A stretch of DNA of 64,000 nt from Plantago major. Taxonomy: Eukaryota > Streptophyta > Magnoliopsida > Lamiales > Plantaginaceae. The notes under the pieces were generated by a model that was not told where the DNA came from, ran no database searches, and was given only the letters and a program-made list of their open reading frames with translations. Both the position numbers and the translations under genes were made by a program. The stretch is taken from NCBI GenBank assembly GCA_026545765.1, contig JAIFAC010000322.1:1-64000 (forward strand). Reading direction: 5' to 3'. Each line of letters begins with the position of its first letter. The stretch's first letter is position 1. Positions 36,044 to 48,869 of this stretch are shown here, in pieces.

Positions 36044-37333
36044 CTAGGAAAGTAAAGAAGAAAAAGAAAAGATCCTTCCCTCTCGGTGTTGTGTTCTCCA
36101 TTCAGGTGCTGCTTCAGGAAGAGGATCCTCCAAGAGGCGGCAAAGGATAAAATCCTTGGTAGCCTTGATAGTGCTGCGATGGATCGACTCCGGGAGGTGG
36201 GTAGAGTTGTTGTGGTGGATAGTATGGCAGGTATTCATAGTGACCATACCCTTCGGTATTCTCCTGATGGAAAGAGATTTGTTGGTAGTTATGTAGGTAG
36301 GACACATGGTCGTTCCAGTCCATCCTCTGGCCCATATCATTCATTTCATTCCTCCTTCGCACGTTATATTGGCTCCCTATCTGGTAGTTGTTCACAAACT
36401 CGTTGAACGAGTTCATGTTGAAAGTGCCTTGTGGTGGGTTTGCTACTTCTCTCCTTCTCAGTTCGGCTTTGGTTGCCTTCTCGTGGATTTCTAGGAGGAG
36501 GTTAGTCCTCTTTTCATCAAAAGGTTCTATGAGTTGAGCATATCCCAACTCACTAGTAGGAACCCCGTTCTTCTCGCATATTGCCGTGATGAGACCGGGA
36601 AAGGGTAATTCCTCCTTTTGTTCTTCTTCACTAATTGCATATCCTTCATAATAGTTCTTCCAACATCAATGTAGTGACCTCCATGATCGCGTAGACAAGT
36701 GTGGATACGTCATCCTTAAGTTCTTCGTGATGTAGAGTTGGCTTCAAGTTGGTCTCTACAAAGTGCATCAAAAACCTCGCCCTTTCGTTGAGTGTAGCCT
36801 TCGGAATAGATATTCCTACGACATCCCCTCTAAATCTTTCTCCTAGTAGTACCCTTGGGATGTTTAGTAGGATATCATGCTATTTCAACCTGTGGTACGC
36901 CGGTTCCTTGAATACACCTTGGATATATGCTCCTCGAGGATATTGATATAGTCGTTGATAACTCCTGGTCCAAACATGAACTCCACCCCTCGGATGGTGA
37001 TAGGATGATCTAGAAGTGAGTCCTCCGGCTTGTCGATCTTGAGTTGGAAGTGTTCCGCATAGAATTCCCGGACTACCTCTATGTCATACCCTTTGAGAAT
37101 GGTGGTGTAGGTTCCCCAAGCATAGAGGCTCAAGATGTCATGTATCGATTTAGAGCATGGTTCATTCCCATCAAATGTCTATATTCCTCTCGGGAGTTAC
37201 TCCTCGATCGCTACTGACTAATAGCCAACTCTTAGCCTTGCTCGAAAGGGTTGCCGATGTCGCTTGCTTTCCCTTATTAGCCCTCTTGGTGCTTGGTTCC
37301 CCAACGTCTTTTCCTCCTTGATTTCTTCCCATG
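36044..37333 (-). CDS. Plant transposon protein-like accessory ORF of gypsy-like fragment B
   Basis: Start at 37331-37333 (MGRNQGGKDVGEPSTKRANK), then a frame-broken body. 36885-37133 encodes GYDIEVVREFYAEHFQL and ITIRGVEFMFGPGVINDYIN, which resembles the 'putative plant transposon protein' domain (REFYANL, then VRG..V.FS...IN.Y). The C-terminal 36114-36548 part is rich in Q, Y and P (FHQENTEGYGHYEYLPYYPP) and ends GGSSS. This kind of ORF lies downstream of pol, or antisense, in some gypsy lineages. It is interrupted by single-base indels around 36549-36884. Its role is not known to me. Confidence 0.65.
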
Positions 37334-38640
37334 GTACCTAGGTTAAAAAAGTGTGTGAGATAGAATGTTTGGAGTTAAATCGATTCTAAGGCTTACAAGC
37401 AAATCTATCGAGGTTTCTTCTCCCCAAACCTATTGTGCGGTACAATGCATATGCAAGAATCTAGCTTGTAATAAGATCAATAGCCACTTCAAAATAATGC
37501 AAGAACTAGGCATGTAACTCAAGTTTTCAAATTATGTCAAGCATCAAGTTGAAAGGTAAATTGCAATGAAGATTCCATCATATGAGCAAACAACGATGCA
37601 AACATGTTTTGTAAGCATAATTCATCAAGTAAAGATCATGTGAGCATGTAATCGAAGGAGAAAAGGGTCGACAAGGGGATTTGTTCTATTGAGACATTTT
37701 ATCGAGCACATGGTGAGCAAGAACAAAAACCCTCAAATTCTCAATCAATTTGTCAAATTTCTACCAAAGCAAGTGTTAATAGAGTGAATACTAGAAGTAA
37801 TCATGTTATCACATATCCCAAACATAATCAATTCAATCAATTGAAGCATATAATTGCATAGCACTTGAGAAGCAAGAAGAAAGTGCAAGCGAAAAGGTGA
37901 AAGATAGAAACTTGAAATTGAAGATGTAATGAAGATAATGATGAGTAAAGATCACTTACCTGGTGTTGTTGATGGATGGGCAAGCTACTAATGCAATGGA
38001 TATGATAAAAATTATAGAGCAAATGAAGAATTTTGAGAGAAAAATGAAGTGAAGGAGCTAAAAAATGTTTTTGGGAGTTTATTTGGGGAAGAGCAGCTCA
38101 CTGATTCTCCTTTCGCGAATTTTTGCATTTTTTCGATTCTTTTTGTTTTTTCGTTTTTGAAATGCAATTATGATCCTAATTAATAAATTAAGAAATTTGA
38201 AAAGATTTAAAAAGTTTTTTGAAAAGATTTTTGTGCGAAATCGAAAATGAAAATTAAATCTGCGAATGCATGTGCGTTAATTAAACGTGACCTTGGGTTG
38301 CCTTCCAATAAACGATTGTTTTAGGTCTTATAGCTCGACCCCTGTTTATTGGTGACTCAGTTGTCGGGGTGGGACCCCTGACCTTCATCAGTGTGAGTAG
38401 TTAGCCAACCTTCTACGAAGCTTGGGTCGGTATTCAAATACTTCACTCCCATGTTAAATCGGTCTCCTTCCCTCGTAAACTCGAATTTGTAGAGGGTACT
38501 ACCTTCATTCTTGAGTCGGTTTCTAAAACCCTTGTCATCCTTGAAATTCTCGTAGAATAGTCCCTCGTTTCCCACTCTCCATCTTCCAGCCATCCATTTG
38601 TCCAACGTCCACTGATTTAGGCAACTTCCTGATATATTAA
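37334..38640 (-). mobile_element. Gypsy-like fragment B, region upstream of the accessory ORF
   Basis: Mostly non-coding. At 38290-38330 the minus strand reads 'tggaaggcaacccaagg', typical of the spacer that follows pol in Athila/Tat-type gypsy elements. An 82-residue minus ORF at 38357-38605 (WRVGNEGLFYENFKDDKGFR and NEGSTLYKFEFTREGDRF) has no family I recognise. The pol region that should lie to the right is absent, so the fragment is truncated near 38640. Confidence 0.45.
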
Positions 38641-38929
38641 AAAAGTAATTCCCATAACGCCACTATCTTATACTTTTTTCATTTGTTATGATTTCTCCCT
38701 CTAATTTTTATCTTTCTTTTATTTTTTTATCGTTCAACCAAACGATAAACTATTGATCGTCTTAAAAATAATCTGAAAAGATAAATGAACTATTTTAGCG
38801 GAGAGGAGTATTTTTCTATTCCATTCAACCAATTTCCTTATTTTGTTGACTAATAAATCAAACTAGAACCTATTATGAGGACAAGGAAGTAGTATCCAAT
38901 TAAGAATGATTTGAAAATGGGTATTTAGC

Positions 38930-39270
38930 AAGTGTCTGTTCTTCCACGAAACTTGTTGCTTCAGTCTCACTCTTGTCTCTCTCATCACACAAAACCCAGT
39001 CGAGAAAAACCACACTTAAATAGTACTAATAGCTGCTGCTTCTTCTACTACTACGACCTGAATCCATCAATTTATCTAAACAAGCATTTTTGGCGAACCC
39101 AAGAAATGACCTTTTGTGCTTGTCCTTTTTCGCCGTTTCAGAATATGGTCTAATCTCAATCGCACCCATTTTCTTTCTTTTTGTTGGTTTCCCCACAAAC
39201 CCTCTTAGCTCATATAACAACAACACTCTTCTCTTTCTGTTACCATTTTCATCTGCTTCTTTTCCAAATA
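38930..39270 (+). promoter_or_regulatory. Leader/promoter region of the NPH3-family gene
   Basis: A pyrimidine-rich stretch with CTCTCTCATCACAC and many C/T runs lies directly before the start codon, consistent with a plant 5' UTR. Upstream ATGs exist (for example 38932 and 39107), so the leader may hold uORFs if transcription starts early. No clear TATA box was identified. Confidence 0.4.
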
Positions 39271-42170
39271 ATGTATGCAACTTCTCTTCTTCAAGTTGAC
39301 GTCAATGGTGAACACACCTTCATTGTTAACAAGGTCTTTATTTTATTCATTCATTCTTTCTTTCCCTGTTTCTTGGCTCTGCTTTTACTTCTTCTTTATT
39401 GTACTGCTATTCTGAAAAGTCTTCATTATTTCTCAATAATTGTTATCAGTACCTTTCCTAGCTCTTCCTGCAATTGCAATAATTCTGCTTCTCCCCTTTT
39501 TGCCTGTCTTGTTATTTAGTTATAAGTATTCTTTACTACTATTTCACTCTTATTGTAATGGCCCAAGTTCAGAGAGATTAAAAGACTGACAACACTACTA
39601 ATACCAATGAGTGCACCTTTTCTTCGGAAATACATCTATTTGCTTTAGAACAATGTTATTCTACTCATTCGCGCACGAGTGAGGACAAAGTGCGTGGGAA
39701 AGTAATTGTATTGGTACAGTGGTCGGGTGGTTACACTTGAATTAATTTTTCATAGCCGCATAGCTGTAATTCTTCTCTTATTTCCCTTTTGCCTGTGTGG
39801 TTAGTTAGTTTCATATTCATTGTTCTACCAGATAGATAGTTCAGTTATTTTCTGTCATTAAGTATTTGCAGCAGTATGGAGCATTTATTACACTAGCTTT
39901 TGTTTATATTCACATGTTTCAAGGGACTACATTACATAACTGTTTGTTATGGCTGCTTCATATTGCCACTGTTCATTGCCTTCCTTGCAGGGAAGCAGAT
40001 ACCACTTACCTGATTCATTTTCAAGAATTTATTGTTTCTCAGCAAATTGCCCCTCTTATCATTTTCACCCTCTTAGGCCGGTCATTCTGGCTTCGATTTC
40101 TTAATAGACTGCACACGGTTTTTCCTTCAACTAGTAACCTTTCTTTTCCGGTTGCATTCTTTATGGGCGTTTAGCTAGCTTATATGCACAAGTAAAATTG
40201 GTGCTTCTCGAGAACAATTGGATCAAGGTCTTTGTGAAAACCCAGGCACAGATTTCTCGCTTAGAGAATCTTCATTTCGTAACTTATTGATTATATTCCT
40301 CGCCTTGCTTATATTTGTTTACTTCGGTTGTCTATAATGTAGTTTTGTACTAATCACTTCCTTTTTTAATCAATTTTTTTTCCAGGAAGTCATATCTTCG
40401 TATTCGGGAAGGATATGTAAACTGTTTGGTACAACAAAATGCGCAACCGGCAAGCTTAAGGTGATATTTAATGACTTTCCTGGAGGAGCAGCGAATTTTG
40501 AGCGCATCACAAAGTTCTGCTACAACAAGAGCAGGGTTGATATAGATCATATGAATATTTCTGACCTCACTTGCGCAGCTTATTTTATGGAAATGAACAA
40601 ATCAGTTAGCGGAACTGATAATCTGTGTGAGAAAATAGAAAAATCACTGGATGAGATTCGTTTCTGGTCGTGGTCTGAGCTTATGGTGGCTTTGAAAAGG
40701 TATCAGGATCTCCTCAAAGAAACTGGTTCTTCACGTATCCTTGATAAGCTGTTCGATGCTCTCATTTCAAGAGTCGCATTCTCCTGTGAGACTAGTGCAT
40801 GCCTGTCCACCTCCTCACCAGATAGCTCCGGATTTAGGTTGTCAACCGATACAAGAAGCAGTGAGAGCTCAAAGAACAATGTATTCAGAACAACTTGGTG
40901 GTTTGAAGATCTGCTGGCATTAGACTCTCTTTTTGTTAACATGCTGGTAAAGTTGATGGTATCCAGAAATATCGACAATGGAATTATTAGTAAATTCCTA
41001 TTTTACTATCAGAAGGAGAGATTCCTCTCGTCCTCATTGGATGAGAAAGTTAGAGTTACTGAAATGATTATTGAGACACTTTACTCTTTGGATACTCGAT
41101 GTGTGTCATACAAGAGTTTATTTGGATTGCTTAGAGTGGGACTAAATATGAAATTGAGCGATTCTGGCAGAAGTAAGCTAGAGAGCATGATAGGTTCTCT
41201 ATTGGATGAAGCGACGTTGGATAATCTGCTAGTTCGATCTCGAGTTAGGACAGGTTGCATTTATGATGTAGATTTGGTCCTCAGGTTTTTAAAATCATTT
41301 ATTGGCAAAGATGTGTGCGTATACCATTGACACGACTGAAGAAAGTCGGGCTGATGGATTTGTATTTAGCTGAAGTAGCCCCAGACCGTCACTTAATACC
41401 GGCGAAGTTCTTTAACTTAATTAGAGCATTGCCGGATTCATCCAGGGACTCTTTTGACAAAGTTTATCATGCAGTAAACTTGTATCTTGAGGTATATCAA
41501 ATTTCTTTCCTCAGATTAAACTCTTACTAGTTAGTATATGAAAATTTGTTTACGAACTTACTTGAACATGATCTGTTCTATAGGATCGTACCTCTGCATC
41601 TTTGATCTCTGAAAAATATGAAAATGCGTTTTATCTTGTTTTAAATTTCTACATTATTTTCATTATGGATCTCTATTCTTTACTGATTATTGATGATGAA
41701 ATTCCAATATGCAGGTTCATTCGGGTTTATCTGAAGAAGAAAGACTAAGAGTCTGTTGTGGACTGAATTACGAGAAACTGTCAACAGAAGTAGTTAACCA
41801 CCTAACTGAGAATGATAATATCCCATCAAAATCTGCTATCCAAGCACTCATCTTTCAGCAACGCAAACTGAAAAACTTGCTTCAAGATACAAACCAAGTC
41901 ACATCAGCCGATTCTCCGTTCAGTTCCTTTGAAGCAGTGGGAAAGGAAAGGAAAAACGAAGCATCCAATCAGCAGATAGTGCTTTTCGCAAAGAAGCTGA
42001 ATTTCACGGACGAGAGTGGTAAGCTGAAGTCGCATTTACAAGGTATGCAGTGTAGAGTGACGGAATTGGAAAAGGTATGTCGGAAAATGCAAATGCAAAT
42101 GGCAAAGATTATGAAATCAAGAGTAGGCACCCAAAGTAATGCTAAGTCTGTACCTAGGCTATGTTCATAG
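39271..42170 (+). CDS. NPH3/BTB domain protein (At3g22104-like)
   Basis: Family members are thought to act as plant-specific adaptors of CUL3 ubiquitin ligases, the founder NPH3 acting with phototropins. Three exons: 39271-39333, 40386-41491 and 41715-42170, all GT/AG. Exon 1 encodes MYATSLLQVDVNGEHTFIVN. Exon 2 starts with the BTB part EVISSYSGRICKLFGTTKC, FNDFPGGAANFERITKFCYN. The NPH3 domain follows (TWWFEDLLALDSLFVNMLVK, ISKFLFYYQKERF, KSLFGLLRVGLNMKLSDSGR, LDEATLDNLLVRSR, YLAEVAPD). Exon 3 holds EERLRVCCGLNYEKLS and ends in a coiled-coil-like stretch. One base is missing near 41310; with it, the total is 542 codons including the stop, close to the usual family length. The short N-terminus before the BTB part matches the At3g22104 subclade. 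Confidence 0.93.
39334..40385 (+). other. Intron 1 of the NPH3-family gene (1,052 bp)
   Basis: GT at 39334-39335 and a T-rich tract ending CCAG at 40382-40385. It separates codon 21 from codon 22 in phase 0, between the first beta-strand of the BTB domain and the rest. Intron 2 (41492-41714) also lies in phase 0. No other feature was seen in intron 1; plus-strand ORFs at 39866-40174 look like chance. Confidence 0.8.
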
Positions 42171-43291
42171 TAACTAATGAGACTTTGTTCAAGCTTAAGT
42201 GAAGTTTTGTTTTGTTCCTTCAATTCTTGGCATGCATGTTGGTTGTACATAGCAGGAGTAAATTGTCATCTAGTGATTGTATTAACATAAACTGTCTTTT
42301 ATCTGATCCTGTTTGTGAAAAAGGAATGTGAGGAAGAACGAGAAATGGCAGATTATCTTTCACAGAGAATGAGATAGTGGGTGCTGTATGTTATAGCAGT
42401 AAAGAGGAAAAGTTGTCTTGTTGTATTTGCAGAATCTGTTTATTCTCTGCAAATTTGTTGGATGGTTCATTAGCTCAAGTCTTTCTCCTACAGCTAAACC
42501 ATATGTTATGATATATCCCTCTCAGACTTATAGTAGGCATATTCTGATGTTTAGTCTGCACAAGATGAGTGAGTGGCTTCTTGTAAAGATAATGATAGGT
42601 GCATGCAATACTTGTATGTTAATACTAGTGCTTATAAGACTGACAAGCATGCATATAGATTAAAGGCAGTAAAGGTATATTCTCTGGTCTAATTTCGAGA
42701 TACGAGATTAAAATTACTATGTTTAGCTGCAAAGATCACATAGTTAGTAATGCAGGGGCAATGTAAATATATTAATACATTTGATGCTTACATGTTTAAA
42801 ATTTATAATCCCGTATCTCAAAAATACGGTCTCTCACGAGTTTTTTATTTATTATATAACTGGTTCTACTTAATCTTCTGTGAAAATCTGTTACTCTTTG
42901 TATTGATAGCAATGTGTCACTGATAAACTGGGAAATATCTCAAGTAATGCCTCCTGTTATATAGAGGAATAGATTTCAAAATGACTCTCTATCCTACACA
43001 GTAAAAATGTCACAAAACATCATCGTTATAGCCGATCATCTTCATGGATACTACTAGTAATCAATTAAGGCACCATATGTTAGTGCCGGTTTCTGTTCAA
43101 GTACTGTTCCAGTTTTTAGACCACTCCCAATTAGAACAAGCGAGTCGAAACTTTTTTTTCGGCTCAAAAAAACTTCGACTAGATTCGAACTCGAGCTTCA
43201 AATATAGCTCGATTATGTTTTCGGAAATTTCGAATATTAAAAGCTCAGTCGAAAAGATCGACAAATTGCTCGAATGTATATTATATATTTT

Positions 43292-43297
<6 letters not shown>
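42171..43297. other. 3' flank of the NPH3-family gene
   Basis: Probable 3' UTR for the first 150-300 bases. A small TIR pair lies at 42682-42830 (listed separately). From about 43150 to 43260 there are AGCTCGA-type words (GAACTCGAGCTTCAAATATA), the same kind as at 51334-51580. Confidence 0.45.
42682..42830. mobile_element. MITE-like TIR pair (about 150 bp)
   Basis: The left arm TCGAGATACGAGATTAAAAT (about 42695-42714) and the right arm AAAATTTATAATCCCGTATCTC (about 42799-42820) are inverted repeats with few mismatches. The core is AT-rich and non-coding. TSDs are not clear. Confidence 0.5.

Positions 43298-43371
<74 letters not shown>
43298..43371. repeat. TA microsatellite
   Basis: About 70 bp of (TA)n directly abutting the left arm of the long inverted repeat. 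Further TA tracts lie at 52682-52716 and 61623-61662. Confidence 0.9.
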
Positions 43372-43375
<4 letters not shown>

Positions 43376-43722
43376 ACAAAGCCCTAGCACACTTCAATTT
43401 AATCACACACACATGGGCCGTCATTTCCAATTCCCAGTTCTCCACCCAGATTGAATCTCCTCCACCGGCCACCGCACCTCCTATATCTATCCATCTCTGT
43501 TGCCCTCTATCTCCTCCACGGTGCCGCACCTCCATCTCTCCACCGCTGCTCTCCCTCCACCCACTCGCGCGATGCCGCTGCTCTGTACAAGAAACTTGCC
43601 GTCGTTGGTGCCAGTTTAGATGATTCCAGCTGCTTAATTTTCCTCCCAAGTCCCAAATCGTTGGCCACTGCTCTGCTTTTTCTTTACTTCAGTTGGATAT
43701 CATAAGTTGGATATCATATGTA
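43371..43722 (+). repeat. Left arm of long inverted repeat (about 352 bp)
   Basis: Reverse complement of 51731-52085, with only scattered differences. The arm begins GTCACAAAGCCCTAGCACAC and ends GTTGGATATCATATGTA. A 14-bp unit AAGTTGGATATCAT is duplicated only in this arm. The arm looks gene-like (C/T-rich leader followed by an open frame, MNLLHRPPHLLYLSISVALY), but no family is recognised. Confidence 0.85.
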
Positions 43723-44801
43723 GGGCTGCAAGCGACACTTCTGAAAAACTGGACAACGGCGTTATGGGGCGTGGAATCTATCCGTCGCCCCATAACGACA
43801 GATCGCTAATGGGCGGCGGAATCTATCCGTCGCTAATAAGCGACGGATAACTATTATCCGTCGCTAATGGCGACGGATAATAATTATCCGTCGCCAAGTT
43901 TGACTTTGTTAAAAAAAAATTTTTTTTTTTGAAAATTGGCGACGGATAGATTATCCAAAGCCTTATAACGACGGATACCTATCCGTCGCCACTTTGGCGA
44001 CGGATCGACTACGGGCGGACACGTGTCAAATCGTCGTTTCATATTATTTCGACGAGGCGGCTGCCCTCATTTTCTTCCTTCTCCCTTCTTCTTCCTCATT
44101 CTCTTCTTCTCCGTTTCCGGTGAATTGTTCGTTATTAAGCCGATCTTGGTGCCTAATCGCTAGTGGGACAAGGAGTTTGTTTCTTCGATCAATTTGATTT
44201 CTACCGATTAATCAAGGTATTTTATAAAACCCTAGTTTTTTAAAATTTGGGGATTTTGTTTATTTTGATTAATTTGAGCAATTATATGTATATATGATAA
44301 GTATGTAGTAGTTAGTTTGATCAATTATATGTAATTTGTTCAATTTGATAGTTAGTTTAATTAATGATATGAATGTATGTAGTATGTTAAGTTTGGTATG
44401 TATGAATGTATGTAGTTAGTTTGATTTGTGTGTTAGGTATATATAGTTAGTTTAGTTAATTTGATATGTTTGTTAAGTATAGAAGTATGTAGTTTTGATT
44501 TGATAAATTTGTATGTTAAGTATGTAATTTGATATGAATATATGTAGTAATTGATATGTATAGAGTAATTAGTTAATTTGATATGTATGTTAAGTATATA
44601 ATATATGTACTAAGAGGTTGAAATGGTTATTATATATGTCGATTTTGTAACACATCGAACACTTAATTAATAATTAATTTATAAGGAACATATAATAATT
44701 AACAATTAACCTCTACAATCTTCTTATCCGAATTGGAATCGATCTAATAAATTAAATACGATCTAATCAATTGGAGCGTCTCGTTAAAAATAAAGTAAAC
44801 A

Positions 44802-45125
44802 ATGAATTAGGCCAGTTCATGGATATACGATAAATGCATGATAAATGGCGAGTTTCTAGGAGTTTAGTAGAAGGGGTTAAAGGTTTCATCTCGTTTGCCA
44901 TGGGACATCCGGTTTGTGCAATTGGGGGTTGATAAAGTGTCCTTGCATTGGAAACTGCGGAAACAAGCAATTTATGGCGCCTTCTTGCGATTCGAGCACT
45001 TGCGGCGTTATGGATTCATGCAGTATCATGTATGGATTCATCACGGTGAGAAGCACCGTCCATGGCATACCTCCGATGGAGGGAGAGGTTTGGGGCCGCC
45101 TATTGAGTGCCTTTCCTTGTGAACA
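44802..45125 (+). other. Transposase-associated domain, copy 1 (CACTA 1)
   Basis: Matches the N-terminal domain of TNP2-type proteins (W.Y...EF..GV..FI.FA...., then a KCPC motif, then HLRRYGF..Y..WI.HGE). Visible pieces: GVKGFISFAMGHPVCAIGG (phase-adjusted), LIKCPCIGNCGNKQF and FEHLRRYGFMQYHVWIHHGE. The same module is present in CACTA 2 at about 60430-60747 (minus). Confidence 0.75.
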
Positions 45126-45467
45126 TGTGCATGGTGTATTGGGAGGAGGATGTAGATCTGTTGGAATCTGAAGTTACGTGGTAGGCGTCACAAGTGATGA
45201 GGAGGGGGTGCATGAGAATGAGGAGTTTCATCCGTTTGTCTCTAGCTTGTATAACTAGTAATCATTAGTTGATATATATGAAACCAAATATTATGGTAAA
45301 ATTGAAGGTGATGTAACTTATATTATGTAATGCCTTAACAATTGGTGAAGCTAATATAACTTATATTACGTAGCAATTGATTGAATTATTGTGAAATTGA
45401 TTTATTACCGTAAATGAAAGACCTCGATCTAATGAATTCAAGCGTGTCGTTATTATCTAATTATTCA

Positions 45468-45770
45468 ATGAATACCGATCGTGGATGGATGTATTATCGT
45501 ACTCTCGATGGCGAGTTCAATGGAGTTTTTCGAAAGAAATTTGAAGGTTTCATTGAATTTGCAATGTCAAATCGTCTTGTGTAAAGGATGGGTTGATAAA
45601 GTGTCCTTGTGCAATGAAACGGTCTGAAACAAGCAATACGTGACTCTAAAGTGGTAGTCCGACTTGAGGAAAAATGGATTCCTTCTGCGTGTCGGTATGG
45701 AATCATCATGGTGAGGAAGCGACACCGTCAATACATATGACCAATCTGAGACAACGTGGAAGGAAGAAAA
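45468..45770 (+). other. Transposase-associated domain, copy 2 (CACTA 1)
   Basis: A second, diverged copy about 670 bp downstream of the first: MNTDRGWMYYRTLDGEFNGV, FEGFIEFAMSN, then in shifted frame KDGLIKCPCAMK. It continues into a lysine-rich linker. In CACTA 2 the matching copy is cleaner and includes GFLPAYQVWNHHGEEA (59780-59900, minus). Confidence 0.72.
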
Positions 45771-48700
45771 ATGAACAAGTCGGGAACAATCCAATCAGGC
45801 GATGCTATTCGAGCTCGAGTCGAACAAATGGTGTACGATCTTTGCGGCGGAGTTCGAGGACACAACCAACCGAAACCGAGGTGGAGGTGGAGGAACCACC
45901 GAATCCGAGGATCGGTTGTTCTTTGACTTGTTAGAATCATCGAGGAAGCGGTTTACGGGGTGTAAGCTCATTGAGTTGTCTTTGTTATCTCGGCTAATGA
46001 GTTGTAAGGCTAATGGCGACAATGAACGAGCTTCAATGAATGGGTTGGCGTAATGGGACATTTGTCTGAAGAAAACCTAGTTCCACCAACTTTTACCAAG
46101 CGAAGAAAAGATCACGGGGATTAGAAATTTTGTGGTAACCATAGGCGTGGTCGAAAATGTGCATGATATATTGGGAGGAGGATGCGATCTAATAGAATGG
46201 AAGTTACGTGGTAAGGCAGTACAAGCGTTACAAGGAGGGGGTGAAAGAAGCGACAAAGAAAAATCTCTCACATAAGAAAATGTGGTACTTCCTCTAGCAC
46301 CTCGTTTGAAAAGATTGTATGCTTCAAGTGCCTGCGGATAAAATGCGGTGGCTGAGGGCGAGTAATCTCGGATAATCTTTGAAGGTGGTAGAATGGACCA
46401 TCCAGAGACTCACCCGCATGGAAATCGTTTGACAAGACATATCCGAGTTTGCGGCCGAATCTAGAAATGTCGTTTGGGACTTTATGCGGATGGTTTTAAC
46501 TTGGATTCGGTAGTGAGCGTAAATACTCTTGTTGGCGATTATGCTCACACCGTACCTTTGCCCCGGTGAGTGCATGAAGGAGCCATTCATGTTTTATTTG
46601 CATTGGTGCAGGCGAAAGATCCTGGGTGGCGTTGGATGTTTTCTTGCAACCCCTAATCAAGGAGGCGATCGAGTTGTGACGGATGGTATCCTGCATATGA
46701 TGTGTCGACAAAAAGAACTTCACCTTGAGCGGCTCTTCTTTGGACCGTGGTGACTTCCTGCGTACTCCATGCTATCTGGAAGGAAAGCAATGAGGAAATA
46801 TGCATGTCCACATTGCTTGGAGGATCTGAGATGCATTTAGGCGAAGGGTAGTGGAAAATTTTGTTGGTTTGATTGTCATCGTGGGTTGCTAGAAAGTGAC
46901 CATCCGTTCGGAAGAACAAGGATCAATTCTTGAAAAATAAAGTCGTCGACAAAAAGCCCGACAAGACTTCTTGGTGCACAAATTCTTGCGGAGATTGATA
47001 GATTGGGTCTTATGAAGGTGGTGAGCTTGGGTGGATGAAGCATAACGAGAAAATTGGTAAAAATGTGGTTGGAGGAAGAGAAGCATTTTCGGGACTTGCC
47101 TTCTTGGAGCGGTCTTCTTATCCGTCACAACTTAGATTTCATGCACATTGAGAAGAGCGTGTTAGAACTTATTCAATACACTTTGCAACATTGAGGGAAA
47201 AACAAAGGACCATGCGAAGTCTAGATCCGAGTTATCGACGTGGTGTAAAAGGCCTGAGTTGACAAAGAAGGATGAGAATGGTAAGTGGCAAGCGTGCTAC
47301 AATTGACAACGCTTCTAGGTCAATTTTGTTTGATTGGGTGAGGGCATTGAGTTTCCGGATAATTCGCCTCAAATTTAGAGAGGTGTGTGGATTTGAAGAA
47401 GACAAAGGTTTATGGGATGAAGAGCCCACGATCGTGTGTTCATGGAGAGGCTTATCCGGTAGCATTTCGAGAGCTTCTAAAACACGTATGGACTGCTATC
47501 ACCGAGTTGAGCTTATTTTCAAAAATTTAGGCACAAGGTGGTTCATGATAAAGTGTTGGAAAATCTTGAAAGGAACATACCATTGATTCTATCTGACTCG
47601 GCGTATCTTTCCACCAATTTGGTTTGATTCTATGGAGCACTTGTCGGTTCACCTTCCTCGTGAGCGAGACTTGGCTGGTCATTCGATGTCGATGGATGTA
47701 TCCATTCGAGAGGTACTGGGAAATTGAAGAAGTATGTCGACAACAAAGGTAAACGAAGGTTCGATTGCCAATGCCTACATTCGAGAGGAAGCGCAACCTA
47801 CGCTCTTATTACTTTGATGAACACGTCCCTACGAAGGCAAAAGGCCGCTCGAAATGCGACACATTCGTAGTTCAAGCGGATGATGAGTTTTCCCTATCTG
47901 TCTTCGTGGTATCGGAGACCTCTTAGTGCGACTAAGAAAGAATATCTTACGGATAAAGAGTTGAAAGCATTTCGATATTATGTCCTCACGAATTGTCTTT
48001 GAGGTTGACGATTATAAGGTACTATTTGCGAGGTTAGCAACCATTTATTTAAATTTTAATATAGCTACATGAGTCTACTTCAATTATAGACTTATCATCG
48101 AATCAATGTTTGCGATTTTTCAAAAGCGTTGTTTGGCGGAAAATCCTCGGATGACGGAGGATACACTAGAGGAACTACTTGACTCAAAATTCCTGAAATT
48201 TCAGTTGGTTCGAGTATGTCCGAATCCTATTAACAACGTCATGCATATACTTAAAGGCTCTCATGAGTCCATTCAAAAGGTCTACACATTCCGGTTATAT
48301 AGTCGATGGCCTTAGGTTCCCACATTTGAATGTAACGGCCATGGCGACAAGCAACTCCGGTGTGTGTTAATGGTCGAGAAGAGTATGGAGACGCTACTTT
48401 GTTTGATTTCCACAAGAAGCTAAAGCGAATTGTGAGGATTGAATATTACGGATTGCCATTTAAACGAACCTTCTTGTTTGGCGTTGAGTGGTATGATCCT
48501 AATCCGGGAGTACGAGGAAGAAGGCGGTATGAAATGGTTGATGTGAACGAAGAAGAGGTACCGAACAGTATGAACCATTTATTACGGCGACTCGAACCGA
48601 CAAGTGGTGTTTCTTGAATATCAAGCGTGAAAGCGATAAGGGGAATGGTTAGCGGTACCTATTCGTGCTTTCGAAAGTGGAGTACATTGAGAAAAGACGA

Positions 48701-48869
48701 CTCGATTACCAACTCGTCAACAAGAGGATGTCGATAAACAAGCGAAGATCCCATAGAAGCGGATGATGAGTTGTTTGATCGCACGAGGACGATATGTAGT
48801 CTTAGAGGACGCTATAATGGTATATTATGTGTATTATGAGTAATTATATGTTATTATAATCATGCGTTT

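Larger units (their letters stand above)
44802..48820 (+). pseudogene. TNP2-type CACTA transposase, frame-broken
   Basis: TNP2-type proteins cut and move CACTA elements. Landmarks on the plus strand: two successive transposase-associated domains (starts at 44802 and 45468); the Transposase_21 region with LYADGF at about 46486, YDVSTK at about 46696 and FRKNKDQFLKNKVV at about 46909-46950; RHNLDFMHIEKSVLELI at about 47123; DUF4218-like MYPFERYMGKLKKYV (47690-47740) and YALITLMNTS (47802-47830); and a DUF4216-like RIEYYGLPFKRTFLFGVEWY at 48436-48496. Stops and frame changes are frequent. Some may be sequencing errors, so it is annotated as broken but possibly once complete. Confidence 0.8.

Noticed and set aside
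39026..39280. 84-codon antisense ORF over the NPH3 leader (GAIEIRPYSETAKKDKHKRS)
   Set aside because: Antisense to the probable leader and start codon, and no known family. Possible but unsupported.
43374..43705. Open frames inside the left inverted-repeat arm
   Set aside because: Frames occur on both strands because of C/T-rich composition; no recognised domain, and the right arm does not keep the same full frame.
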